A stretch of 64,000 nucleotides of DNA, taken from positions 259,583 through 323,582 of the forward strand of contig NZ_KB900536.1 in assembly GCF_000378965.1 (NCBI RefSeq), in the 5' to 3' direction. Shown here one piece after another: positions 1 to 8,999 of the stretch (positions are counted from its first letter, which is position 1; each line of letters begins with the position of its first letter). A program made the translations under genes and the position numbers. The notes under the pieces are model-generated. The model saw nothing but the letters and a program-made list of their open reading frames with translations, searched no databases and had not been told where the DNA came from. The stretch comes from Thioalkalivibrio thiocyanodenitrificans ARhD 1 (GTDB taxonomy: Bacteria; Pseudomonadota; Gammaproteobacteria; Ectothiorhodospirales; Ectothiorhodospiraceae).

Positions 1-122
1 CCGTGGCAAGACGGTTCGCACCACCGTGGCGGACCGATCGGCGCCATGTCCGTTGGATCGGGTTAATCGGCAGTTCCAGGCCGAGCGCCCCAACCAGCTC
101 TGGGTGTCGGACTTCACCTACG
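1..122 (+). pseudogene. IS3-family transposase OrfB, 5' exon fragment (interrupted by intron)
   Basis: This is the part of OrfB just before the catalytic core, ending at the first base of the split codon. It corresponds to 11696-11817 of the intact copy. Its last bases supply IBS2 (GACTTC, 110-115) and IBS1 (ACCTACG, 116-122) for the intron that follows. If the intron splices from the RNA, the transposase frame would be restored, so the gene may be conditionally functional rather than dead. Confidence 0.88.
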
Positions 123-2401
123 GTGCGCCCATCCTTCGAAGGTGTCATTGATGATGCTGTCGAAGCTTGAGCATGTCTGGAATGCATCCTGGTTTTGAAA
201 AGGAGGAAATAAACTGGGTGCCCGCTTTCTGCTATGAGAAAGCGCGAGCCGAAGCGGCGGTGACCTGCTGCACATTGGCAGGGTGACGGAGCCCGTGGGA
301 AACGGGGCGTGAGGCGAAGTCGTTACGCCAAGATGCGTCTCTAGGCTGAGTATTGGAAGGTTGAGGAACACGAACCGATTAAACCGCGTCTATGGGTTGA
401 AACGTCACCACCACCTACACGACTTATCAGGTGGTTTACAGACAAGAGCCGGGTACAAGTACGGCCCAGCTCTCAAATGCCTGCGGTATATGTAGGTCAG
501 CAGGTAGGGTGCCACGGGGAGAACATAGTCAGACCGTGGCGTCTGTGGCGACTTGCGGCACGCAAGGGCAAAGACTGCGATCGGCAACCTCACCAATACG
601 TTTGAGTCCGGCATGTGGACTGGGGAAGGTCTATCGAGATGATAAGGGAATGTGGCCCCGATGATCGATAGGCTGGCGGAGTTCCCGTAGTAGTCGGAGG
701 CAGGGAAAACCTGCTACACGGCGAAGGGGAACAGTTCGAGTGGTTTGCTCGGCAGATTACCTGCCGGTAGCGAGGTGAAGACCTTTGATAATCAGCGAAA
801 TGCAGAGCAAGCTGGCCACATGGTCCTCGGCGGATACCGAGCGCAAGTTCGACCGTCTGCTGAGGATGATTGCTAACCGGTCATGGTTGCAAGAGGCCGC
901 CCGCGTGACACTGGCATCCAGTGGTGCAAAGACACCGGGCATCGACGGTATGGACAAGCAGGCCATGGAGCGTGATCTCCAGTACCAACTGGACACGATA
1001 CGCTCCGATCTGTTGGCAGGTAGCTACCAGCCGCAGCCGGCAAGGCGCGTTTATATCCCGAAGGCCAACGGCAAGCAACGACCACTGGGTATTCCGACCC
1101 TTCGGGATCGGATCGTACAACGTGCCATGCTCATGGTCATGGAGCCTATCTGGGAGAGCGACTTTCACCGTCTCTCCTATGGCTTCCGTCCGGAGCGCAG
1201 TGTGCATCACGCCGTCCGTACCGTGAAGTTCCAGCTTCAGGACAGTACCGATACGTCGGGTCGCTGGGTGATCGAAGGTGATCTGGCCAGCTACTTTGAC
1301 ACGGTGCATCACAAGCTGTTGATGAGCTGTGTGCGGCAGCGGATTCGGGATGCACGCTTCCTGTCGTTGCTTTGGCGATTTATCAAAGCAGGCCATGTCG
1401 ATAAAGGCCTGTTTCAGGCTGCCGGCGAAGGTGTGCCGCAAGGCGGGGTCATCTCACCGCTCCTGTCGAATATCATGCTCAATGAGTTTGATCAATGGCT
1501 GGAGGCGAAATACCTGAGCCCAAAGGCCCGGAAGGATCGCTGGTACTGGAATGACAGTATCAAACGTCAACGACCCATTGCCCTTCGTGAACATCGGCAA
1601 TGGTTACCGGCGGTGGCATATTGTCGTTATGCTGACGACTTTGTCATCATCGTCAAGGGAAACAAGGCGCACGCCGAGGCCCTTCGTGAGGAATGCCGGG
1701 CGTTTCTGGAAGGCACTCTCAGGTTGACGCTCAATATGGATAAAACCCATATTACCCACGTCAACGACGGGTTTGCCTTTCTGGGACATCGCATCATTCG
1801 CAAACGGGGGCCAAGGGGTACGATGCGCCCCGTGACGACGATACCCATGGACAAGTTCCGAAACTTCGCCCACAAGCTGGTTAACGAGCTATCCGGCAAT
1901 TATAGCGTGAACAAGATTGATCTGGTGGAGCGCCTGAATCGCCAACTGGCGGGATGGGCCAACTTCTACCAATTTACGGACTATACCGCGGTCATGTACG
2001 GAAAACTGGATAGAATTATTTTCTGGAAACTCGCACACTGGCTGGCACGGAAATACCGGACCTCGATCAAATCACTGATGCGACAATGGGTCCGACGCCC
2101 TGCTGATGGCAAAGCCAAGATCTGGCAGCTATTCGGACGAAGCGGTAAAGGCAATCTGTGTGGAGTGACGCTGCGGCGACTGGTCACCAGTCGCAAAGGC
2201 CAATTCCGGTGGCGGAATCCTGAAACCAACCCGTATATCACTCGGGATGAACTACGGAATACCGTTACCTCACGCTACCATGATGTTGCTATGGCGATGA
2301 GTCAAGCTTGAATGGAGAGCCGTATGCGCTGAGAGGTGCACGTATGGTTCGGAGAGGAGAAGCAGGGAAATAGTGCGACTACGCCCTGCTTCTTACTCTA
2401 C
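123..2401 (+). mobile_element. Group II intron inserted in an IS transposase gene
   Basis: The 2279-bp intron starts GTGCG and ends AC, as group II introns do (GUGYG...AY). Domain V is visible at 2317-2350, beginning GAGCCGTATGCG and closing GTATGGTTC. A domain VI-like stem follows (AGAAGCAGGG with CCCTGCTTCT) close to the 3' end. Base pairing fits the insertion site: EBS2 GAAGTC (316-321) with IBS2, and EBS1 TGTAGGT (491-497) with IBS1 (one G-U pair). The maturase ORF lies in domain IV. Comparison with the intron-free copy at 11027-12344 fixes both boundaries exactly. Confidence 0.93.
785..2311 (+). CDS. ltrA: Group II intron reverse transcriptase/maturase
   Basis: The 508-residue intron-encoded protein should splice its own intron RNA and drive retrohoming by target-primed reverse transcription. 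The RT core carries the YADD catalytic motif at residues 282-285, preceded by conserved RT blocks (for example RPLGIPTLRDRIVQ and GVPQGGVISPLLSN). A maturase (X) region follows. I see no paired-cysteine HNH endonuclease domain at the C-terminus, so this is an endonuclease-minus type that would need another primer for bottom-strand synthesis. The start is TTG at 785, with GAGGTGAAG just upstream; an ATG at 800 is the alternative. The frame appears intact and the protein could be active. Confidence 0.93.
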   Translation: MIISEMQSKLATWSSADTERKFDRLLRMIANRSWLQEAARVTLASSGAKTPGIDGMDKQAMERDLQYQLDTIRSDLLAGSYQPQPARRVYIPKANGKQRPLGIPTLRDRIVQRAMLMVMEPIWESDFHRLSYGFRPERSVHHAVRTVKFQLQDSTDTSGRWVIEGDLASYFDTVHHKLLMSCVRQRIRDARFLSLLWRFIKAGHVDKGLFQAAGEGVPQGGVISPLLSNIMLNEFDQWLEAKYLSPKARKDRWYWNDSIKRQRPIALREHRQWLPAVAYCRYADDFVIIVKGNKAHAEALREECRAFLEGTLRLTLNMDKTHITHVNDGFAFLGHRIIRKRGPRGTMRPVTTIPMDKFRNFAHKLVNELSGNYSVNKIDLVERLNRQLAGWANFYQFTDYTAVMYGKLDRIIFWKLAHWLARKYRTSIKSLMRQWVRRPADGKAKIWQLFGRSGKGNLCGVTLRRLVTSRKGQFRWRNPETNPYITRDELRNTVTSRYHDVAMAMSQA

Positions 2402-2889
2402 TTTCGACCTGGCAGGGATGGCTGTACGTGGCCTTCGTTGTCGACGTCTTCGCACGGCGCATCGTGGGATGGCGCGTCAGCTGCACCATGACCACGGACT
2501 TCGTGCTCGATGCCCTGGAGCAGGCGCTCTACGCTCGGCAGCCCGAGCATAACGATGCCCTGATCCATCACTCCGACCGCGGGTCGCAATACGTCAGCAT
2601 TCGCTACACGGAGCGACTTTCCGAAGCCGGTATCGAGCCGTCGGTCGGCAGCCGTGGCGACAGCTACGACAATGCCTTGGCCGAGACCATCAACGGCCTG
2701 TACAAGGCGGAACTGATCCATCGCCGCGGCCCCTGGAGGTCCAGGGAGTCGGTGGAGCTGGCGACGCTGGAATGGGTGTCCTGGTTCAATCATCAGAGGT
2801 TGATGGAGCCCTTGGGGTATATTCCGCCGGTGGAAGCTGAGGCAAACTACTATCGGCAACTCGCCAGTCAGGCCGTAATGGCGGCTTGA
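2402..2889 (+). pseudogene. IS3-family transposase OrfB, 3' exon fragment
   Basis: This is the C-terminal two thirds of the DDE integrase domain. It includes the segment reading ALIHHSDRGSQY (second catalytic Asp) and the later Glu region of DNALAETINGLYK. It equals 11818-12305 of the intact copy. The stop at 2887-2889 is followed after 39 bases by the element end. It is separated from its 5' half only by the group II intron. An ATG at 2428 could give a fragment, but this lacks the first catalytic Asp. Confidence 0.88.
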
Positions 2890-2993
2890 CTTAAACCAAC
2901 CAGCCTCCGCAATTCCCGGGGCGGTTCACTTCACCGGATTTGTAGATATCTAAGAGCTACGATAACTGGGACTTGAGTGTAAACTTCCCCTGT

Positions 2994-3686
2994 TTAGGTC
3001 CACGCAATACTGGAGGTTTCCGGCTGGTGGATCTGCCGGTACTCGACCGGCGTCATGTCGTTCAGTGACTCGTGGGGGATCTGTTCGTTGTAATCGCGGC
3101 GCCAGCGCTCCGTATGCTCTCGCACCTCATTGAGGGTCCGAAAGACGTACATGTCGAGCACCCCGCGGCGGTAGCTCCCGTTGAACCGCTCGATGAAGCC
3201 GTTCTGCATTGGACGGCCAGGCTGAATGAACTCAAGCTCCACGCCATTCTCCACGGCCCAGTCCGCCAGCGCCTCCCGATTGAAGTCATCGACCAGGTTG
3301 AAGGTGCGAAACCGCCGACCATCCCAGAGGGCATCGGACATAAAGTCCGCCGACCAGGTGGCGTTGACCGCCTCGGGCACTGCGAGCGGCTGGGGCTCGC
3401 GCTTTGGTAGCCCTTTCTTGCCCTTGCGCCGCAGGTTGAGCTTGAGATCACAGTACACACGCCACACCCGCTTGTGGTTCCAGGGCAGTCCCCGGCGACG
3501 GATGAGCTCGTAGAGCTTCGAAAATCCCCGTTCCGGGCAGGTCTCGGAGAGCTCCAGCAGCACCGCGATGACTTCCTCATCCCGGTCCGGGCGAGGGCTG
3601 TAACGGGACACCGAGCGCGAGATGCCCACCACCGCACAGGCCCGGCGCTCACTCAGTCCGTGCTCTTCGATCAGCCCAGCCACCAA
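2994..3686 (-). pseudogene. IS407-like transposase OrfB, internally deleted
   Basis: This is an IS3-family DDE transposase of 230 residues, against about 270-280 in the family. The N-terminal helix-turn-helix region, the first catalytic Asp region (WSADFMSDAL) and the final Glu region (FIERFNGSYR) are present. Residues that normally lie between NREALA and ADWA are missing, including the conserved DNGPE block with the second catalytic Asp. The join reads FNREALADWAVENG, so the deletion is in frame and probably arose at a short repeat of the codons for ALA. Expression would be by -1 frameshift from orfA. The protein should be catalytically dead. Confidence 0.85.
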
Positions 3687-3706
3687 CTCGCGCCTGTGCG
3701 CCGGCC

Positions 3707-3973
3707 TCAGAGCTTTTTTGTGATCACGTCCTTGAGCGCCGTGTTCTCCAGCGCCAGATCCGCGTACATGCGCTTGAGGCGGCTGTTCTCCTCCTCAAGT
3801 TCCTTGAGACGCCGAACATCAGCCGCCTCCATGCCACCGTACTTGGACTTCCAGGCGTAGTAGATCGCATCGGAGATGCCGAGTTCCCGGCACACATCCT
3901 TGACCTGGCGGCCTCCTTCGACCTGCTTCAGCGTGGCAACGATCTGGGTCTCGGTAAAACGGCTCTTGCGCAT
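3707..3973 (-). CDS. IS407-like transposase OrfA
   Basis: An 88-residue helix-turn-helix protein of the IS3/IS911 OrfA type (begins MRKSRFTETQIVATLKQ) with a C-terminal leucine-rich coiled segment (EEENSRLKRMYADLALENTALKD). It binds the terminal repeats and, fused to OrfB by frameshifting, forms the transposase. The slippery A_AAA_AAG lies at 3713-3719 (complement) just before its stop. Reading on in the -1 frame runs without a stop into OrfB. Confidence 0.9.
   Translation of the reverse strand: MRKSRFTETQIVATLKQVEGGRQVKDVCRELGISDAIYYAWKSKYGGMEAADVRRLKELEEENSRLKRMYADLALENTALKDVITKKL
3713..3719 (-). other. Programmed -1 frameshift heptamer (IS407-like)
   Basis: The complement reads A AAA AAG in the orfA frame, the classic slippery heptamer of IS3-family elements. 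A -1 slip continues through KKALRPAHRRELVAG into the OrfB frame without a stop. Confidence 0.75.
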
Positions 3974-4045
3974 CTCGGGCCTCCTCGGCTTAGTGTGCCG
4001 GAAGACCTCCAGTTATCCATGGACCTATTATCGGGGAAGGGGACA

Positions 4046-4418
4046 GTTCGACGTCACTTGTCCAGACGTTCCCTGGATTAACGTGCGCTTCGCAGAAGCC
4101 CGTCCGTCGGAGAAGGTCCATCACCTGTGCCGGGTTTGACCCCCGTGGCTTGCGGAGAACGGCGGAAGCTATGACTTTTGATGTTGATACAATGGTCTGA
4201 TTGAACCATAATTTTCCTTGAAGTTACCTGAACCACCTCGGTGGTACACCAGTCAAGAATTCAGCATGCGTAACATGTTGAAATAACACGTAAATTTAGC
4301 GGATCGGGGGAATCCCACCCTCTCCGCCAAATTTTTCTAAGGTATTGAAAGGGTTGCAAGCACTTGACCCTTCGGTGCCTATACATATCCGACTGGTACA
4401 CCACGGGGGTACACCGAG
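4046..4418. other. Intergenic junction with att remnant and GGTACACC repeats
   Basis: This 373-bp stretch has no gene I can support. It contains the tRNA-Ser 3' remnant at 4310-4329. Three copies of GGTACACC lie at 4243-4250, 4395-4402 and 4408-4415, flanking that remnant on both sides. The repeats could be arm-type sites for the adjacent integrase or a directionality factor; this is inference from position only. Confidence 0.5.
4307..4329 (+). other. Integration site remnant: 3' end of a tRNA-Ser gene (att core)
   Basis: The sequence ends GAATCCCACCCTCTCCGCCA (4310-4329). This matches the T-arm 3' side, acceptor strand and CCA of many bacterial tRNA-Ser genes. The preceding bases do not form the rest of a tRNA. 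It therefore looks like the short duplicate that tyrosine integrases leave at one end of an island, or the junction between tandem islands. The integrase gene starts 89 bp downstream. No second copy or intact tRNA-Ser is in this window. Confidence 0.7.
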
Positions 4419-6038
4419 ATGTCGGATATGAGCCAACAAACACACCTGCTGAAACGCGATTCCACGTACTACTTCAGGGCCAAGATCCCGGTCGACCTTC
4501 AGCCCTATCTAGGCAAGCGCGAGGAAAGGTTCTCGCTCAAGACCAAGGACCACCGGGAGGCCTGCCGGCTGGCACGCCAAGCCTCAGCGAGCTTCGACCG
4601 CCGTTGCCAGCGCTTGCGGGATGAACTCCGGGCCCGCCATGGCGAGAAGACCCAGCTGCTCCTGGATGACAACGTCATCCAGGAAATCTGCGCGTTGTGG
4701 CGCCACCATGCCCTGGCCGGCGACGAGTACAGTCGCCAAGAGGCCCTGTTCAGCGAGGAGTTCGAGGAACGGGCAGCTCAGCGGCGCGCCACCCGCGAGC
4801 TACTCACGGAGGCCTTGCAACGCAGCCGCCTTGAGCGCATTGAGCCTGCCTTGCAGACCTTCCTCCACCTGCTCGGTGTAGAACTGCGCGGAGACGAGGG
4901 CCACTATCGCAGCCTGTTGTATCGTTTCCTGCAAACCGTCACCGAAGTACATGACCAGCAGCTGGTACGCGATGCGGGCGAGGTGATCTGGACACCTGAG
5001 CCGCCGCTCACCCGGCATGCCACTGCATCTTCACCGCCTGTAGCCGACGGGCCTGGGCTGGATGAAATCTACGAGGATTGGAAACGCTTCGATCCCCGCC
5101 GTCCCCAGCGCACACTCGATGATGTGCGCCGAGTGCTTGAGGATTTCCAGCATGTCGTTGGCCGGAAGGGCGCTGCCGCGATCAACCGTCAAGACATCAT
5201 TCGCTACCGCGACCACCTCATCGGGCTGGGGTTACGCCCGAAGACCGTGGAGAAGAAGATCACATTTCTCTGCGCCCTGTTCAACGTCGGCATCAACAAC
5301 GGCAAGCTTACGGTCAACCCCGCCCAGCGCATCCCCATCCCCAAGAGCGACAGCCGGAGCCGGTTACCTTTCGACCTTGACGACCTCAAGCGCATCTTCT
5401 GCTCACCCGTGTATATGGCCGGCAAGCAATTGGACCGTCGGGTTGGGGAAGCGAGCGCCTGGCTTCCTTTGCTGTCGCTCTACCAAGGTTGTCGTGTCGA
5501 AGAACTCGCGCAACTGCGGGTGGAGGATGTCCGAGAGATCGACGGGATGCACTGCCTCATCATCGATGACCTGACCACTGAAGATGGTGGGGCGCAGCCC
5601 CGCACGAAGCGCCTCAAGAACCTGGCCTCGCGTCGCCGTCTGCCGCTGCACCCGGCCCTGATCAAGGTGGGTTTCGTGCGGTATGTTGAACGATTGCGCG
5701 AACAGGGGGCGATGCAGGTGTTCCCAGCCCTGAAACCCGACCGCCATGGCAAATATTCGGCCGCTTTTTCGAAGGCGTTCATGAAGTACCTGAGGAAAGA
5801 GCTCGGCATAAGCGACCGGCGAAAGGTATTCCATTCCTTTCGTCACACCTTTCGCGATGCCTGCCGCGAAGCGGGGCTCGACGAAGAGATATCGGATGCC
5901 CTCATGGGGCACGCCAACTCGCAGAAAATGGGTCGCCGCTACGGCAGCAGTTTCTCGCTGCGACGCCTGAACGAAGCCATCGGAACGATCAAGTATCCGG
6001 GGTTGGACGTGCCAGTGATAGTGGCTGATGACTCGTGA
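4419..6038 (+). CDS. Tyrosine recombinase/integrase of a genomic island
   Basis: A 539-residue site-specific recombinase, longer than phage lambda integrase because of an extended N-terminus. The start (after MSDMSQQ) carries a DUF6538-like module with the YYFRAKIPVDLQ pattern. A SAM-like DNA-binding region precedes the C-terminal catalytic domain. Catalytic residues read directly: Arg359 (YQGCRVEEL), His472 and Arg475 (HSFRHTF), His498 (LMGHANS) and Tyr508 (GRRYGSS). It should catalyse integration and excision at the tRNA-Ser 3' end found just upstream. The frame is complete. Confidence 0.93.
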   Translation: MSDMSQQTHLLKRDSTYYFRAKIPVDLQPYLGKREERFSLKTKDHREACRLARQASASFDRRCQRLRDELRARHGEKTQLLLDDNVIQEICALWRHHALAGDEYSRQEALFSEEFEERAAQRRATRELLTEALQRSRLERIEPALQTFLHLLGVELRGDEGHYRSLLYRFLQTVTEVHDQQLVRDAGEVIWTPEPPLTRHATASSPPVADGPGLDEIYEDWKRFDPRRPQRTLDDVRRVLEDFQHVVGRKGAAAINRQDIIRYRDHLIGLGLRPKTVEKKITFLCALFNVGINNGKLTVNPAQRIPIPKSDSRSRLPFDLDDLKRIFCSPVYMAGKQLDRRVGEASAWLPLLSLYQGCRVEELAQLRVEDVREIDGMHCLIIDDLTTEDGGAQPRTKRLKNLASRRRLPLHPALIKVGFVRYVERLREQGAMQVFPALKPDRHGKYSAAFSKAFMKYLRKELGISDRRKVFHSFRHTFRDACREAGLDEEISDALMGHANSQKMGRRYGSSFSLRRLNEAIGTIKYPGLDVPVIVADDS

Positions 6039-6233
6039 AAGAGGGCATCCCCCACCTTGTCTTGCTCCTCTCTCATAGACTCCTCTCAGTCGTAAGATTC
6101 GGGCGCCCATGAAACGCGGGTAAGTGCCCCTACGAACAGGGCATACAGGGCGTGTCCGTGCAACCGGGGTAGAACCCGAGTTTCTCAACAGTCTGCTAAG
6201 GGTCGAGTGGTAGATTGGCCGTCCTATCTGGCG

Positions 6234-6926
6234 TCACTTCTCCGGCCCAAGGTTTCTCCCTGAAAGTTCTTCAAATCTTGCGCGAAAGTCACTCATCTTG
6301 CCAAAGCGTTCTACACGTATCTCTTTATCCGCCGGACGCGGTTGAATAGAATACGGCCAGTTTCGCTCTTGATTATTCCTCCAGTACTCGCCGGAAGCCA
6401 ATCTACTGGCTTGTGCCTCTGACAAATATGGGAATTGTTCATCTATCTGGAGATAGTCATCAGGCCTACATGGCTCTTTTGTTTCCAAAAGAAAAAAAGT
6501 AATTCCCGCGCCCCTATCGATGTAGCCCACCGCGCGCACCATATCCTTACCACGCAAGTTAACAGAAAGACCGTGTTTGCACTTATTCAAATAGGGGAGG
6601 AAGTTGTCTCTCTCCGGATCGACATAGAACGGCTTCCCTTCCAGGGAGCGCAAAACGCGTTGATATGGACTATTAGATGGATCCCCGACAACAATGTTTG
6701 CGCCAATACCGCGACTGGCGGATATTCTGTCGCGGGACAGCCCGCTTTGAGTTGCGCGCAAGTCCGCGAGGAGCAGTGCTCGCTTTGAGTCATCGCAGTC
6801 ATCTGGCAATACCTGATTGATCAGGCACTCCTGATGCGCTTTCGCGGCAAACTCAACGGTTTTTAGTTCACTCGCTTGACACCCAATTAGAAGCAATGTC
6901 AAAACGATAAAAACAGTGAACTTCAC
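6234..6926 (-). CDS. Predicted lipoprotein, unknown function
   Basis: I do not recognise the family. The chosen GTG start at 6926 has AGGAGG seven bases upstream and gives a 230-residue protein starting with a short hydrophobic signal (VKFTVFIVLTLLLIGC). The lipobox LIGC puts the lipidated Cys at about residue 16. An ATG 99 bp further out would add an implausible leader. The mature part has several scattered Cys and basic residues but no motif I can name. Base composition is lower in GC than the later chromosome, as in the neighbouring cargo genes, so it is likely acquired. Confidence 0.6.
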   Translation of the reverse strand: MKFTVFIVLTLLLIGCQASELKTVEFAAKAHQECLINQVLPDDCDDSKRALLLADLRATQSGLSRDRISASRGIGANIVVGDPSNSPYQRVLRSLEGKPFYVDPERDNFLPYLNKCKHGLSVNLRGKDMVRAVGYIDRGAGITFFLLETKEPCRPDDYLQIDEQFPYLSEAQASRLASGEYWRNNQERNWPYSIQPRPADKEIRVERFGKMSDFRARFEELSGRNLGPEK

Positions 6927-7191
6927 CGGATCGCCCTCCTTAGTAACATGGCCGGGTGAGGAATTTCGGGTTTCCGTGGGCGTACCCAGGACTCCGAATC
7001 CCGCTTGATGTGGGAAACTGCGCATACCAAGCGATGCCCTGTCCGAACAGAAAACTCTGAGTGAATTTTTTCACAGATCACAGTATGGTGGTAACCTCCC
7101 AGTTTCTAATAGTCGGCTGAAGTCGCGCCTAGGTTGCCAAGATCAATCCCTTAGAGCTATCGACGTGACTGTGCCCCCCTACCACCAGCCG

Positions 7192-8244
7192 TCACGGGCT
7201 TCTTCGGAACACATAGTGTTGCCGATACACACTGTCTAGAACCTCTCGTGCCAAGGAACTGGCGTCATCGCTCGAGTAATGGAACTGCTCCTCATAGTGC
7301 ACGGCGAGGGCGCGCTCTGCTTGCGGATACTGAGCCTTGATTCGTTCGTAGAGGTCTCTGTTCCATTCATCGTTTTCCGCCCAAGCCCCTAGACCACGCT
7401 CGACCTGGGTTCTTGTGTTGTACGCCGGCGCCCTGATCCAAGGCCGAAACACCGCATTGGCCCAAGAGGTGCGCGTGGCGAATGCGATACGAGCGATAGG
7501 CATAAGGGTTGCGCCGGTGTCTTGGCCTAACGTGAGCTCTAGTAACTCGGCTAAGGCTCGCACGGGCTCTGGAAGCAGTAGGAACGCATGTTCCACTTCG
7601 GGGCCAAACGCGATCTTGCAAGCGAGATCCGCACCGTTGACTGATACCGAGTACACTTCCCAGGTTCCGAAATAATGACCGAGTCCCTGGACACGCCCAA
7701 CGTCAAACACCCACAACCCGTCGCTCTCGTCTGTGGAGAACACAAGGGGCGCGTCCCATGCACCGCTTATGAACGCCGATTCCACATCGCTCATGTGACG
7801 GTACTTCGCGAAATGGTCCCAAAACTCCTCGATCGACGAATCTGCTGGCCACTCGAAAAGATTATAGATATCGCCTCGCCATCCGACCGGCGTCTCGTGT
7901 AGGACAAAGCGATAGTCCCCATACGGGACTTTTTGCCAGTATGTGTTACCACGAACATTGTGGCGATTTCGAACTTTGTCGAACACGTCTGGATGCGTCT
8001 TTAACGAATCACCGCCCGTCAAATCCGGTTCGGCGGGCCCGAGAACCGTTTCTCGGGTGAAAAGTTGCATGGCTTTGAACTCGCTCCTGATAGACGACGT
8101 CGAGCGATAGATGGCATCGGCGACCTCGTATACTTCTCGGCAAAACTCCACCTCTTCACCAAGCGTGATCTTCGGCCATGAATGGGCAGGCAGGGCTAGC
8201 AAAATGCCGCAGAGTGCGAGACTCCTAAGGACTAATCTTCGCAT
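7192..8244 (-). CDS. Secreted protein, unknown function
   Basis: A 350-residue protein with a clear Sec signal peptide (MRRLVLRSLALCGILLALPAHS, cut expected near residue 22). The mature part is soluble, rich in aromatic residues and free of obvious repeats or membrane segments. I cannot assign a family. It lies in the low-GC cargo between the integrase and a rhomboid protease and is transcribed in the same direction as both neighbouring cargo genes, but the gaps are too long for a tight operon. Confidence 0.6.
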   Translation of the reverse strand: MRRLVLRSLALCGILLALPAHSWPKITLGEEVEFCREVYEVADAIYRSTSSIRSEFKAMQLFTRETVLGPAEPDLTGGDSLKTHPDVFDKVRNRHNVRGNTYWQKVPYGDYRFVLHETPVGWRGDIYNLFEWPADSSIEEFWDHFAKYRHMSDVESAFISGAWDAPLVFSTDESDGLWVFDVGRVQGLGHYFGTWEVYSVSVNGADLACKIAFGPEVEHAFLLLPEPVRALAELLELTLGQDTGATLMPIARIAFATRTSWANAVFRPWIRAPAYNTRTQVERGLGAWAENDEWNRDLYERIKAQYPQAERALAVHYEEQFHYSSDDASSLAREVLDSVYRQHYVFRRSP

Positions 8245-8999
8245 TATAAGGCACTCCAGGTTCGTGTCCCGTTAGGGGTACTAAATGTTAACCGTCGGCA
8301 GAAGTAGCTCCGATACCTGCCTGCGATCGGTAGAAATATCGATGTATCTGAAGTGCAATGATATTCTTATGTAGAGATTCCGCTTAGGCACAATCTGAGA
8401 ACACTCCAGTACTGCCGACTACTACAGCCTGGGAGAATTATCCCGTATTCTAATAATCTCTACAAATGCCTCCATGATTGCGCGCCCATCGTCAGAATGG
8501 CCACTCTCCTCTTATGTACGCGTGGTGGCAATGGATGCCGCACTCAGAACAACGATCAAGAACAGGATGGTTCTAAGAAAAACGGATTCCTATGTAAACT
8601 AGACGCCTCTCATAGTCGCCATCGTTCATTAATTCCTCGTACTTCATGTAATGCGTTTCTCGGTTTAAATTGGATTTGTGACCCCATTGGTTCGGGGGAC
8701 CATAGGACAAACAACTCCATACCTACACATAAGGATAAGGCCCGATCTCTTCTTCTCAAGAACGAAGGGATGACATGGTCTTACTTTCTGTGAACTAGCC
8801 GTGTCGGTCTACCGACCACCGCTTATGCTTCCCGAGACCCTGGGGAATTTCCGACACTACGCAATCCGCTTCCGGTTATGCTACGGATAAGCGTTCACCG
8901 TTCTCGCCATTTCTTCCCCGCGACCAGCAATGTGCCCCCCCAAGGCCGACTTCACGCCATATTCGCAATGATAAGGTCCGAGCCAGGACTGTCTTCCCG
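8245..8999. other. Long intergenic stretch, mostly unexplained
   Basis: In these 755 bp I find no convincing full gene. A plus-strand frame at 8497-8793 has no ribosome site and no recognisable protein. On the minus strand a short coding-like remnant lies at 8512-8647 (listed separately). The part from about 8790 to 8990 has higher GC than the preceding bases and reads like decayed sequence of a different origin. Confidence 0.4.
8512..8647 (-). pseudogene. Possible frameshifted small membrane protein
   Basis: From ATG at 8647 the minus strand reads a hydrophilic start (MKYEELMNDGDYERRLVYIG) and stops at 8573. In the +1 frame the next codons give a typical membrane helix (FLRTILFLIVVLSAAS) ending at 8512. 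A single indel in the T-run around 8577-8582 would join them into a small one-helix protein. No Shine-Dalgarno sequence is visible. This may be chance. Confidence 0.22.

Larger units (their letters stand above)
1..2928 (+). mobile_element. IS3-family element, copy A (left part outside window, interrupted by group II intron)
   Basis: Positions 1-122 and 2402-2928 match the complete element at 11027-12344 base for base as far as I can read. The left end lies before the window. The right end shows the terminal inverted repeat (ending GGGGCGGTTCA at 2928). The reading frame of the DDE transposase OrfB is continuous if 123-2401 is removed. The OrfA/OrfB proteins of the intact copy look like the IS51 subgroup of IS3, which is a tentative assignment. 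The near-identity of the two copies implies recent transposition. Confidence 0.9.
2978..4045 (-). mobile_element. IS407-like (IS3 family) element with internal deletion
   Basis: The 1068-bp element is bounded by imperfect inverted repeats. Both ends read TGTnnnCTTCCCC, then TAGGTCCA, then ACTGGAGGT going inward. It holds orfA and orfB on the minus strand with an A_AAA_AAG slippery heptamer between them. No matching target duplication is visible (TGAG on the left, GTTC on the right), so one flank has probably been rearranged. orfB carries an in-frame internal deletion, so the copy is unlikely to transpose by itself. Confidence 0.85.

Noticed and set aside
8497-8793. 98-codon plus-strand frame
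   Set aside because: It has no ribosome site, no domain pattern and a composition typical of random AT-richer DNA.
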